Positions 6,387-12,925 of a stretch of 14,205 nt of DNA are shown one piece after another. The stretch covers positions 1 to 14,205 of the forward strand of contig JAHKZS010000073.1 of assembly GCA_020626545.1 (NCBI GenBank), in the 5' to 3' direction. The position numbers were made by a program, and so were the translations under genes. How positions within the stretch are numbered: the stretch's first letter is position 1; every line of letters starts with the position of its first letter. The notes below the pieces were generated by a model that had not been told where the DNA came from, did no database searches, and saw only the letters and a list, made by a program, of their open reading frames with translations. Source of the DNA: a bacterium. GTDB lineage: Bacteria > Bacillota > Clostridia > Oscillospirales > Acutalibacteraceae.

Positions 6387-7466
6387 TTATTCCAAAATAT
6401 TAAAAAATAACATCGGCAGACTGCTGATATACGACTGCGCCGACCTCTTATTGCTCGCGGCAAATATTCGCAGTCCGCTTTTTTTATTAATATAATCAAA
6501 CGCGCAGTAGTTTTCTATTACTCCGAAATGACCGATTCCGTCTTTGTATAATCTTTCGAGCCCGTATCCGTAGCGGGTTGCAGATTCGGGAGAATAATCT
6601 TTCGTCATCTCTGAAAGGCTCTTTTTCGAGATAATCTCTCCGTCCGAAAGCTTATCCATCCATATATCCATATCCGTGCTGTTCGATATAATGTCACCCG
6701 CGCCGTTTGAAAGATCTGTTTGGATAATATTGCCGTTTTCTTTACCGCGGGTAAGTCCCTTTGCCCATGAGGGATTATCCTTAACCTCCTCGACAAAACC
6801 GCTGTGTTTCATATTAAAAGGTTTAAAAAGATTTTCACGAACAAAGTTGTGATACCTTTGCCCCGATACCTGTTTAACTATATCGGCTAAAAGAAAATAA
6901 TTAGAGTTCGAGTAAGCGTATTTACTACCGGGTTTAAACTTAAGTTCCCGAGAAAAAATCCACTTCTTTACGACGTCGATATTCTTTTTTTCGGAGTTTT
7001 TATAATTTACTCCCGAGATTTGTCCCTCGTTTACCATATCCATAATTCCCGAGCGCATTGTGAGCAGATTTTTTATAGTGATATTCTTTCCGATTTTGTA
7101 TTTTGGGAAATACTTTTTAAGCTTGTCGTTAAGACTGAGCTTGCCTTTATCTCGAAGTGTTAAAATCGACACGGCGCAAAACTGCTTGGATACTGAGCCG
7201 AGATACATTGACGAGGACGGCTTTAGCGAGTCGCCGTCAGAATCCTTGCCGTTTGCGTAAGTATAAATGTTCCTGCCTTTTTTAACTATACTTACAACTC
7301 CATTAAAGCCTCGGCTTTTTAAAATTTCGTTAAGCTTACTTTGGGTTTCTGAGGAAGTGGTCCCGTTTTTGTCCGAGGCTTTTTCCGCGGTTGAGGCGTC
7401 TCGATAGCAGGAAACGGTAAGGATCAGAAGTGCCGCGGTTAAAAAAAGTATAACTATCTTTTTCAT
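6387..7466 (-). CDS. Serine hydrolase lipoprotein, class C beta-lactamase/DD-peptidase family
   Basis: A 359-residue penicillin-binding-protein-like hydrolase (Beta-lactamase family PF00144). The N-terminus is a lipoprotein signal (hydrophobic 4-17, then LTVSC with C20 as probable lipidated cysteine; T at -3 is not ideal), followed by a polar linker to about 45. Catalytic motifs are SVSK (91-94, nucleophile S91, base K94), YSN (185-187) and GHFG (312-315) in place of the KTG motif. Such proteins act as DD-carboxypeptidases, esterases or D-amino-acid peptidases more often than as true beta-lactamases, and nothing here points to antibiotic resistance. AAGGAG precedes the ATG, and only 12 nt separate it from the esterase lipoprotein upstream, so the two probably form an operon. 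Substrate unknown. Confidence 0.9.
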   Translation of the reverse strand: MKKIVILFLTAALLILTVSCYRDASTAEKASDKNGTTSSETQSKLNEILKSRGFNGVVSIVKKGRNIYTYANGKDSDGDSLKPSSSMYLGSVSKQFCAVSILTLRDKGKLSLNDKLKKYFPKYKIGKNITIKNLLTMRSGIMDMVNEGQISGVNYKNSEKKNIDVVKKWIFSRELKFKPGSKYAYSNSNYFLLADIVKQVSGQRYHNFVRENLFKPFNMKHSGFVEEVKDNPSWAKGLTRGKENGNIIQTDLSNGAGDIISNSTDMDIWMDKLSDGEIISKKSLSEMTKDYSPESATRYGYGLERLYKDGIGHFGVIENYCAFDYINKKSGLRIFAASNKRSAQSYISSLPMLFFNILE

Positions 7467-7478
7467 GTTTTTCTCCTT

Positions 7479-8654
7479 CTACATCAACGCTTCGACTTTT
7501 CGATAAAACATCGCTTCAAGAAATTCCGAAAAAGTATTACGCCAGTAGGGAGTTGAGTGAGAACCGTTTTCGTTATAGTGGAACGCGAGTCTGTTTTTCG
7601 GATAGCCCGTTTTCTTTAGACGTTTTACCATAGCGGAAGCTTCTTTGCCTGTATCGTTTTTCTCATTTCCGGTATAAATATAAATAAAAGGGGCGTTATT
7701 TAAGGGTGTTTTTTTGATAAATTTAGTCCAATTTTTATCATTGTAGCACCAAAACGACGGCGAAAAACATCCCGCGGCGCCGAAGGTTTCGGGATGAGCC
7801 ATAGCTATGTAGAACGCTTCGAGCCCTCCGAGAGAAACTCCCGTAACCGCTGTATGACGCGCGTCGGTATATACGTTATAGTGCTTCTGAACGTAGGGAA
7901 CCAGCGTGCCGCTGATAAAATCGGCAACCTTGTTTCCGAGTTTCCGAGAGGTTCCCTCCTCGTGAGCCATTTTACCGAGGTTGGGGATAAGTTCGTCGTC
8001 TCGATAGCAGGTGCTCCCGTCTCCGTGAGTTTCCACAGCTACCACAATTGCCTTAAACCCGGCAGCTGCCGTCATAGCTTTAACCTGTTCGGGAATGTTT
8101 TCGCATCCGCTTACGGAGGTGCCGGGTTGTCCCAGATACACCATTCCGTCGCCGTCGAGCGCGTATATTACAGCGTACTTATCTTTAGAGTTTTTGTCAT
8201 AGTTGCCGGGAGTCCAGATGTGGACGGTTTTATCGTAGCCGTTACATTTCAGCGTTACATCCTTGTACTTATAGGTATAGTTGATTTTTTCTCCGTAAGC
8301 GTACGGCATTAAACCGTCGCCGCTGTTATTCCAACCGCTCACACACTTGTTAAACGCGAATTTTTCCGTGGAGATTCCGTCATAAGTAATGTAGACCATA
8401 TTGTAGGCTGAGGTATCTCCCTCGCAGGAAAACACGCTTGCTTCGTTATTGTCCTCAATCTTCTTCATTGTTATATCTTCGCTTTTTTTCGACGCGCTGT
8501 TGAAGAATGTCGCGACAGCTTCGTTACTGCGGGATTTATCCCTGAAGTACATCGTATGAAGGTTTGCTGACTTTTTATTATTCGTATTACCGCACGACGT
8601 TGTAAGTGATGTAAATATCAGAACAGCGATTATTATAGATAAAAATTTTTTCAT
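7479..8654 (-). CDS. Esterase-D-like alpha/beta hydrolase lipoprotein
   Basis: A surface-anchored serine esterase of the PF00756 type (esterase D, enterochelin esterase, feruloyl esterase relatives). The start is taken at 8654 because AAAGGAAACG lies just before it and because it gives a proper lipoprotein signal (MKKFLSIIIAVL..., LTTSC, C21); the upstream in-frame ATG at 8771 lies inside a terminator hairpin of the preceding gene. Residues about 30-125 form an unassigned N-terminal region; the hydrolase domain covers about 130-385 with the nucleophile elbow GVSLGG (272-277, S274) and a likely catalytic H366 in NGSHSTPYW. D334 is a possible acid. Length 391 residues. It is followed after 12 nt by a second lipoprotein hydrolase. 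The substrate (plant cell-wall ester, siderophore, glycolipid) cannot be decided from sequence alone. Confidence 0.88.
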   Translation of the reverse strand: MKKFLSIIIAVLIFTSLTTSCGNTNNKKSANLHTMYFRDKSRSNEAVATFFNSASKKSEDITMKKIEDNNEASVFSCEGDTSAYNMVYITYDGISTEKFAFNKCVSGWNNSGDGLMPYAYGEKINYTYKYKDVTLKCNGYDKTVHIWTPGNYDKNSKDKYAVIYALDGDGMVYLGQPGTSVSGCENIPEQVKAMTAAAGFKAIVVAVETHGDGSTCYRDDELIPNLGKMAHEEGTSRKLGNKVADFISGTLVPYVQKHYNVYTDARHTAVTGVSLGGLEAFYIAMAHPETFGAAGCFSPSFWCYNDKNWTKFIKKTPLNNAPFIYIYTGNEKNDTGKEASAMVKRLKKTGYPKNRLAFHYNENGSHSTPYWRNTFSEFLEAMFYRKVEALM

Positions 8655-8663
8655 CCATATCGT

Positions 8664-8670
8664 TTCCTTT
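8664..8670 (-). promoter_or_regulatory. Ribosome binding site deciding the esterase start
   Basis: On the minus strand AAAGGAA lies about 9 nt before the ATG at 8654. No comparable site precedes the longer in-frame ATG at 8771. Confidence 0.75.
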
Positions 8671-8684
8671 CGGTTTTTGAAAAT

Positions 8685-8713
8685 ATTATATAACGCTAAT
8701 CTGAATTTAAACT
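8685..8713 (-). promoter_or_regulatory. Possible promoter of the esterase/hydrolase operon
   Basis: On the minus strand a perfect TATAAT (8690 to 8685) lies 30 bp before the start codon, after the terminator of the preceding gene. The -35 position at 17 bp (8713-8708) reads AGTTTA, a poor match, so the promoter is weak or activator dependent. Confidence 0.42.
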
Positions 8714-8744
8714 GAATTAAACGCAAGACCGGTATATAAAAAGT

Positions 8745-8776
8745 CAAAAAAAAGAGCTTTGCGATTAGCAAAGCTC
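8745..8776 (-). terminator. Terminator of the multi-pass membrane protein gene
   Basis: A perfect 9-bp stem, GAGCTTTGC (8754-8762) and GCAAAGCTC (8768-8776), with a 5-nt loop, followed on the minus strand by eight T (8753 to 8746). It begins 7 bp after the stop codon of the minus-strand gene at 8784. Confidence 0.92.
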
Positions 8777-8783
8777 AGTGGTT

Positions 8784-9548
8784 TTATTTAAAGAAGTAAA
8801 GGCTTTTTATGAAGCTGTCGAGCCAAACCTTAACATTATCCCAAATATGATTTATATTTTCCTGAACGCCCTGCGCGATAGTCATCAGCGAATATCCGAG
8901 CACCGCGGTCATAAACGCGTTTATCAACAGTAACGAGATAAAAATACAAACCGACATAACAAATACCATCAGCGATTTTTGTTTTGTACGATCTACCGCG
9001 TCAAATATACTTCTTATAAGCATAATGATAAAAAACAGCGCAAAAAACGCGATTATAAGGAAAAATGACCACCAAAATAAATTGCTCAACACACCGCCTA
9101 AAAGGAAAAATACCGTCCACGGAATTGAGTTCATACCAAATTCAATAATACCGTCGAGCAAAACATCCTTAGCCTTTAAACCGCGCGAAAAAAGCTTTAC
9201 GCAGACGAACCGTGTAAAAACATAAATGATAAACATAAGCGCGATCATCACTAAGCCGAAAAGCAACGTTGCGCCTATTGAGAAAACGGATACATATTTT
9301 AATAGTCCGTAATCGTTCAAAGGCGATTTGCTGTGGGCTATAAAATCGTCAACTCCGCGATAGTGAGCGCCGATTATAAAAGTACAGCTCAAAAACAACA
9401 GCGCGCAGAAAATCAACGGCGCGAGCAACTTGCGTTCCTTTTTCATTTCGTCAATAGCCGAAACGCTGTCTTTTTTATAGGCGACAAAGCTTTTCGGTAC
9501 ACTTCTTAAACGTTCTTTCCATGACTGAGTGTCAGTTTTCTTACCCAT
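8784..9548 (-). CDS. Multi-pass membrane protein of unknown function
   Basis: Not recognised with certainty. The 254-residue protein begins with a charged cytoplasmic stretch (1-40), then has hydrophobic segments near 41-61, 85-111, 143-158, 160-178 and 192-222, ending in a short amphipathic tail (230-254). There are no enzymatic motifs. The pattern of a soluble N-terminus followed by about five helices is reminiscent of Yip1-type membrane proteins, but I see no diagnostic motif. GAGGTG lies 7 nt before the ATG at 9548; another ATG 4 nt upstream is in a different frame. It is a single-gene unit closed by its own terminator, so the lipoprotein operon downstream on the same strand is probably separate. 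Confidence 0.85.
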   Translation of the reverse strand: MGKKTDTQSWKERLRSVPKSFVAYKKDSVSAIDEMKKERKLLAPLIFCALLFLSCTFIIGAHYRGVDDFIAHSKSPLNDYGLLKYVSVFSIGATLLFGLVMIALMFIIYVFTRFVCVKLFSRGLKAKDVLLDGIIEFGMNSIPWTVFFLLGGVLSNLFWWSFFLIIAFFALFFIIMLIRSIFDAVDRTKQKSLMVFVMSVCIFISLLLINAFMTAVLGYSLMTIAQGVQENINHIWDNVKVWLDSFIKSLYFFK

Positions 9549-9723
9549 TCATAATCACCTCAAATTCAGGGATAGTCACTAATTTAATTTTATCATAAAA
9601 ATTTACGTACGTCATTATTATTCAAAAAATAAATTCTTACAGTTTTTTCATAATATCGTCATATTGAAATACATTTTTCTCCGGTATCTTAGTTCCGTGT
9701 ACAAATATGAGGCGGAGCGGCAC
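9549..9723. other. Intergenic region with a protein-like open fragment
   Basis: Between two divergent genes. On the minus strand a 39-codon frame is open from 9756 down to a TAA at 9639-9637, reading ...LIFVHGTKIPEKNVFQYDD... near its end, but it has no ATG, only an internal GTG at 9723 and no ribosome site. It overlaps the promoter of the DNA glycosylase gene. It may be a decayed gene end or part of a dispersed repeat. Confidence 0.3.
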
Positions 9724-9752
9724 TTGAAAACACCGCTGTCGTAAGCTATAAT
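9724..9752 (+). promoter_or_regulatory. Promoter of the DNA glycosylase operon
   Basis: TTGAAA (9724-9729), 17-bp spacer, TATAAT (9747-9752). A second TATAAT-like box overlaps immediately downstream (TATAATATAAT). The start codon follows 55 bp later. Confidence 0.78.
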
Positions 9753-9807
9753 ATAATTGTTATAGTTGTAAAACATTTGCGTAAGTGTTTGGATAAGGAG
9801 TGTAAAA

Positions 9808-10296
9808 ATGGAATCCAAAAATATAGTACATCCGTTTCCTCCTCTTTATCGCGCGGATTCAAGAACGCTTATTCTCGGAAGTTTTCCGTCCGTTAAGTCC
9901 AGGGAGAATTTGTTTTTTTACGGTCATCCGCAAAATAGATTTTGGAAAGTTGTCGCCGCGGTTTTTGACGAACAAATTCCCGAAACTATCGACGAGAAAA
10001 AATCTCTTATTTTAAGGAACAATATCGCGCTGTGGGATTCTATCCGGTCCTGTACAATCACCGGTTCTTCGGATAGTTCCGTGAAAGATGTTGTGCCGAA
10101 CGATATAAGCTTTATAATAGACGAGAGTAAAATAGACAGGGTGTTTTGTAACGGCGCGCTGTCTTTCAAAATGTATATGAAATTTATTTATCCGATTACC
10201 GGTATTGAGGCTGTTAAACTGCCTTCTACAAGCCCGGCGAACGCGGCTTATTCGCTCGATAGACTTATTTTAGAGTGGAAGGTTATAAAACTATAA
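9808..10296 (+). CDS. DNA-deoxyinosine glycosylase (hypoxanthine-DNA glycosylase family)
   Basis: A 162-residue base-excision repair enzyme of the uracil-DNA glycosylase superfamily, closest to the hypoxanthine-DNA glycosylase group (UDG family 6). Conserved blocks are LILGSFPSVKSR (21-32), FYGHPQNRFWKV (37-48) and LPSTSPANA (138-146), the first two lining the base pocket and the last contacting DNA. It is expected to remove deaminated adenine (hypoxanthine), and possibly uracil, from DNA. AAGGAG ends 7 nt before the ATG. Length is typical. An alpha/beta hydrolase gene follows after 19 nt in the same operon with no evident functional link. Confidence 0.9.
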   Translation: MESKNIVHPFPPLYRADSRTLILGSFPSVKSRENLFFYGHPQNRFWKVVAAVFDEQIPETIDEKKSLILRNNIALWDSIRSCTITGSSDSSVKDVVPNDISFIIDESKIDRVFCNGALSFKMYMKFIYPITGIEAVKLPSTSPANAAYSLDRLILEWKVIKL

Positions 10297-10315
10297 ATTA
10301 ATCAGGAGCGCGATT

Positions 10316-11119
10316 ATGAGTATTAAAATAGAAAAAGTAGTAACAAATAAATTCGAAATGAGATATTTTAAGTTCGGTACCGGCTCAAAAACCGCCGTTA
10401 TCCTCCCCGGCTTAAGCTTAACAAGCGTTATGAACTCCGCCGACAGCGTAGTTTCGGCTTATAAAGATATGAAAAAAGATTATACTGTTTATTTATTTGA
10501 CCGCCGAACTGACTGCCCGAAAGGCTATAACATAAAGGATATTGGCGATGATACCGCTGAAGCTTTTAAGGCGCTCGGGCTTAAAGATATTTATCTTTTC
10601 GGTGTATCCCAGGGCGGAATGATTGCCCAGATTATCGCCCTTGATTACCCCGGGCTGATTAATAAGCTCGCGCTTTGTTCCACAATATCACGAATAACGG
10701 ACGAAAATACAAAAGTTCTTAAGGAGTGGCTCTCCTACGCCGAAAACGGCGACGAAAACTCGCTGGTCAGAAGAATGGTCGAGACCGTATTCTCGGACGC
10801 TTTCGTAAATAAATACGGAAAACTTTTAGCCGAGCTTATGGGCGGAGCCGGCGAAGAAGATATGAAAAGATTTATTATACTTGCCGAGAGCTTTGACGGC
10901 TTCGATGTTTCCGAAAGGCTTGGAGAAATCCGGTTCCCTGTACTTGTAATCGGAAGTAAAGCCGATAAAATCTTTCCGTTTAAAGATATAGCCTTGACCG
11001 CCGAAAAGGCGGAGGCTAAAATGCTCGTCTACGATAATTTCGGACACGCTGTCTACGATGAAACCCCCGACTGTTTAGAAAAGGTTTTAAGGTTTTATAA
11101 CGGTGATGTGAATTTTTAA
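10316..11119 (+). CDS. Alpha/beta hydrolase
   Basis: A 267-residue cytoplasmic hydrolase of the alpha/beta fold (Abhydrolase_1/6 type). The oxyanion region is ILPGLSLT (29-36), the nucleophile elbow GVSQGGMIAQ (96-105, S98), the acid D217 in GSKADKIFP and the histidine H244 in NFGHAVYDE. No signal peptide or membrane segment. AGGAG lies 7 nt before the ATG. It is the second gene of an operon with the DNA glycosylase and is likely transcribed from the promoter at 9724. Substrate unknown: esterase, thioesterase, peptidase and haloperoxidase-like members share these motifs. Confidence 0.9.
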   Translation: MSIKIEKVVTNKFEMRYFKFGTGSKTAVILPGLSLTSVMNSADSVVSAYKDMKKDYTVYLFDRRTDCPKGYNIKDIGDDTAEAFKALGLKDIYLFGVSQGGMIAQIIALDYPGLINKLALCSTISRITDENTKVLKEWLSYAENGDENSLVRRMVETVFSDAFVNKYGKLLAELMGGAGEEDMKRFIILAESFDGFDVSERLGEIRFPVLVIGSKADKIFPFKDIALTAEKAEAKMLVYDNFGHAVYDETPDCLEKVLRFYNGDVNF

Positions 11120-11129
11120 GAGAGTAATG

Positions 11130-11157
11130 TTGACATAGGTTTAATATATGGTATAAT
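11130..11157 (+). promoter_or_regulatory. Promoter of the DUF4234-DUF2752 pair
   Basis: Consensus TTGACA (11130-11135) and TATAAT (11152-11157) with a 16-bp spacer. It lies 10 bp after the preceding stop codon; no terminator is seen between, so read-through from the hydrolase gene is possible. Confidence 0.85.
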
Positions 11158-11190
11158 AAATTAAGAAAATATTTGAAAGGGAGGATAATA

Positions 11191-11544
11191 ATGGTAGAGA
11201 ATAGAAGTATAGCTTTATACATTGTTCTTACAGTTATTACTTGCGGAATTTTCGGAATTTATTGGATGGTAGTTCTTAACGATGATACTAATAGAATTAC
11301 TAATAATCCTGACGATATGTCGGGCGGAATTGTTGTATTACTTACAATCGTTACCTGCGGTATTTTCGGTTGGTATTGGAACTATAAGCAGGGTGAAAAG
11401 CTCGATAAGTATGAGGGACAATCCAGTAACTCTATCCTTTATTTAGTACTGTCGATTTTCGGACTGAGCATTATCTCTTACGCTCTTATGCAGGATAGAC
11501 TTAATAAGTATTCCAATAATCCGAACAACAACGTTCCGTTTTAA
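11191..11544 (+). CDS. Small membrane protein, DUF4234 family
   Basis: A 117-residue membrane protein. An in-frame TTG at 11173 exists, but AAAGGGAGG (11177-11185) places the start at the ATG at 11191. Three hydrophobic helices are seen near 8-28, 48-64 and 82-99. The first two contain an internal repeat: TVITCGIFGIYW (14-25) and TIVTCGIFGWYW (52-63). This repeated CGIFxxYW motif marks the DUF4234 family, whose function is unknown. The loop between (30-45) and the C-terminus (101-117) are rich in N, D and P. Its stop codon overlaps the start of the DUF2752 gene by one base, so the two products are probably made together and may interact in the membrane. Confidence 0.85.
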   Translation: MVENRSIALYIVLTVITCGIFGIYWMVVLNDDTNRITNNPDDMSGGIVVLLTIVTCGIFGWYWNYKQGEKLDKYEGQSSNSILYLVLSIFGLSIISYALMQDRLNKYSNNPNNNVPF

Positions 11545-11924
11545 TGAATGAGAGAATAAAAAAAGTAGTAAAGCCTGCAGCCATAGTTTTGGCTATAGGC
11601 TTTAGCTATTTATTGCTCCATATTTTTTTTGGTTTTTCAATTCCGTGTCCTGTCCATCTTACTACAGGACTCTACTGTCCGGGGTGCGGAGTAAGCCGAA
11701 TGTTTTTTAGTATATTTAAACTCGATTTTATATCGGCGTTTAAGTATAACCCTGTTATATTTTGCGCTTTGCCTGTGTTTTCGGCTATGTTTATATACCA
11801 TAATTACAGGTATCTCCGCTTCGGCAAGAAAGGGCTTAGTAATTGGGAGAATATTCTCCTGTATATATTTATAGGTATTTTGGTTGTGTTCGGAGTACTT
11901 AGAAATATATTCCCAATCGGATAA
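11544..11924 (+). CDS. Small membrane protein, DUF2752 family
   Basis: A 126-residue membrane protein. The diagnostic block is CPVHLTTGLYCPGCGVSR (35-52) followed by NP (69-70), which defines DUF2752; the three cysteines and one histidine suggest metal or redox chemistry, but no function is established. Hydrophobic helices lie near 12-32, 68-86 and 103-121. It starts at ATG 11544-11546, sharing the last A of the DUF4234 stop codon (TAATG), with no separate Shine-Dalgarno, so it depends on translational coupling. Followed by a 388-bp gene-free region. Confidence 0.85.
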   Translation: MNERIKKVVKPAAIVLAIGFSYLLLHIFFGFSIPCPVHLTTGLYCPGCGVSRMFFSIFKLDFISAFKYNPVIFCALPVFSAMFIYHNYRYLRFGKKGLSNWENILLYIFIGILVVFGVLRNIFPIG

Positions 11925-11943
11925 CATTTCATAGTGAATGGAT

Positions 11944-12110
11944 ACAGATGGAAGTGTTATTCTATAACCCTTTATATAAGTTAAAAAAAATAAATTTTTT
12001 TATTATAAAATTTATAATGTATATAGTTACTGTCCATCTGTTAGAACATACTCTAAAGCCTGATAAATACTGGATTTTTCGACTAACAGATGAAAAATTT
12101 TATCTGTTAG
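11944..12110 (+). ncRNA. Candidate structured RNA with four alternately pairing segments
   Basis: Segment A, ACAGATGGA (11944-11952), is the exact complement of B, TCCATCTGT (12033-12041). B extended, CATCTGTTAG (12035-12044), is the exact complement of C, CTAACAGATG (12083-12092). C is complementary over 9 bases to D, ATCTGTTAG (12102-12110). The pairs A:B, B:C and C:D exclude each other, the topology of an attenuator, and an intrinsic terminator follows 31 nt later. No promoter directly upstream was found, and the next gene has its own promoter after the terminator, so it may be a 3' UTR, an sRNA or nested repeats. Function unknown. Confidence 0.35.
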
Positions 12111-12140
12111 TAAGTGTTAGTATTTAGCTTATTATGTAAG

Positions 12141-12168
12141 CCGCGGTTATTGTACCGCGGTATTTTTT
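12141..12168 (+). terminator. Intrinsic terminator before the exported protein gene
   Basis: CCGCGGT (12141-12147) and ACCGCGG (12154-12160) form a perfect 7-bp G+C-rich stem with a 6-nt loop, followed by TATTTTTTT. It ends transcription arriving from the DUF4234-DUF2752 operon or from an RNA in the preceding stretch. Confidence 0.88.
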
Positions 12169-12200
12169 TGAAAAAATTCAGAAAAATTTTCAAAATAGGG

Positions 12201-12229
12201 TTGACAAACCGACAATATAGTGTTATATT
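12201..12229 (+). promoter_or_regulatory. Strong promoter of the exported Ser/Lys-rich protein gene
   Basis: Consensus TTGACA (12201-12206), 17-bp spacer, TATATT (12224-12229) preceded by TG one base upstream (extended -10). Transcription would start near 12236, giving a leader of about 77 nt with a small GTTAAT/ATTAAC inverted repeat. Confidence 0.82.
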
Positions 12230-12312
12230 ATATGCACAACAGGTTAATCACTGAGGTAATTAACTAAAGAATTATTGAGATGATAAAATAATCAGCAAAG
12301 GGGTAAATAAGG

Positions 12313-12744
12313 ATGAAAGTTATGAAGACAAAGGTTTTAGCAGTTATATTAGCGGCATTATTCGCGGTATCTTCCGCTTTCTTAGTATCTACAGTAAAGG
12401 CGGGCGCCGTTTCTAAGGGTTCCGCAAGCTCCCACGCTTCCGAAAAAATGGAGGGCGGTTTAGCGAAAACTACAACTAAAGCGAATACATTCGCGAAATC
12501 TTTCGAGTATAAAGTAAGCGCGAAATCCGCTAAGAACTTTAGCTGGAGTTCTTCCGCGAGCGCGAAGAATATTAAAACTAAGTATTCCTACAGCGCTTCC
12601 GCTAAAAAGCATGTGTTTAAAATGACAGGCACATCCTACGGCCTTAGCAAGTTTACCTTAACCTATAAGGAAAACGGCAAAACTACTAAGGTTACAATGA
12701 AGCTCTTCATAGATTCTCAGAAGAATATTATGAGAGTTAAATAA
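12313..12744 (+). CDS. Small exported Ser/Lys/Ala-rich protein
   Basis: Not recognised. The 143-residue product has a Sec signal peptide (basic MKVMKTK, hydrophobic 8-26, cleavage likely after VKA at 30 or AGA at 32). The mature part has no cysteine, is strongly basic and dominated by serine, lysine, alanine and threonine, with repeated SAK/SASAK words (69-98). The second half (about 99-139) alternates hydrophobic and polar residues (HVFKMTG, SKFTLTYKENGKTTKVTMKLF), suggesting a small beta-sandwich or Ig-like domain. AAAGGGG precedes the ATG at 12313; an ATG three codons later is less well placed. Its own consensus promoter and terminator make it a monocistronic, probably well expressed gene. 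Roles such as surface, matrix or antimicrobial protein are only guesses. Confidence 0.85.
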   Translation: MKVMKTKVLAVILAALFAVSSAFLVSTVKAGAVSKGSASSHASEKMEGGLAKTTTKANTFAKSFEYKVSAKSAKNFSWSSSASAKNIKTKYSYSASAKKHVFKMTGTSYGLSKFTLTYKENGKTTKVTMKLFIDSQKNIMRVK

Positions 12745-12780
12745 TTAGTCTCCAATTTTAAAAATTCATTATATGGGAAT

Positions 12781-12810
12781 ACCGTCCGAGAGGGCGGTTT
12801 TCTTATTTTA
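12781..12810 (+). terminator. Terminator of the exported protein gene
   Basis: ACCGTCC (12781-12787) and GGGCGGT (12792-12798) form a 7-bp stem (one G-U pair) closed by a GAGA tetraloop, followed by a T-rich run. It begins 36 bp after the stop codon. Confidence 0.83.
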
Positions 12811-12836
12811 TTACAGTGTTGCCGGGAAAAAGAAAA

Positions 12837-12910
12837 TGCCATCCTGAACAAACGCCGAAGAATCTTAAAACTACCGATTAAAAAGATTCTTCGACAAATT
12901 CAGAATGACA
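12837..12910. repeat. Palindromic MITE-like repeat, possible terminator on the minus strand
   Basis: The left arm 12837-12866 and right arm 12883-12910 are inverted copies: CGAAGAATCTT and AAGATTCTTCG pair perfectly, and TGCCATCCTGA pairs with TCAGAATGACA with two mismatches. The TCATTCTGA...CGAAGAATCTT pattern is, as I recall, a widespread dispersed palindrome in gut bacterial genomes. On the minus strand the hairpin is followed by TTTTCTTTTT, so it could terminate the macrodomain gene. Confidence 0.75.
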
Positions 12911-12925
12911 TTAAAAAGTTGTCGT

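Larger units (their letters stand above)
11925..12312 (+). other. Gene-free stretch: complementary segments, terminator, promoter, leader
   Basis: No reading frame of note. From the left: four mutually complementary segments (11944-12110), an A/T-rich stretch with the perfect palindrome ATTATAAA-A-TTTATAAT (12002-12018), an intrinsic terminator (12141-12168), a promoter (12201-12229) and an approximately 77-nt leader for the exported protein gene. The first part may be the 3' untranslated region of the DUF pair or an independent RNA. Confidence 0.6.

Noticed and set aside
6387..7466. Antibiotic-resistance beta-lactamase
   Set aside because: The SxxK, YxN and HxG motifs show only the serine hydrolase family. 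HxG instead of KTG and the lipoprotein form fit esterase/DD-peptidase relatives better.
7794..8312. 172-codon open frame on the plus strand
   Set aside because: It lies entirely opposite the esterase lipoprotein gene, which has full catalytic motifs and a signal peptide; the antisense frame has no recognisable domain.
8655..8771. 39-residue N-terminal extension of the esterase
   Set aside because: It would start within the terminator hairpin of the preceding gene and would bury the lipoprotein signal; the ribosome site supports 8654.
11944..12110. CRISPR array
   Set aside because: The repeated words are 9-10 bases, in alternating orientation and irregular spacing, with no cas genes; they are inverted segments, not direct repeats with spacers.
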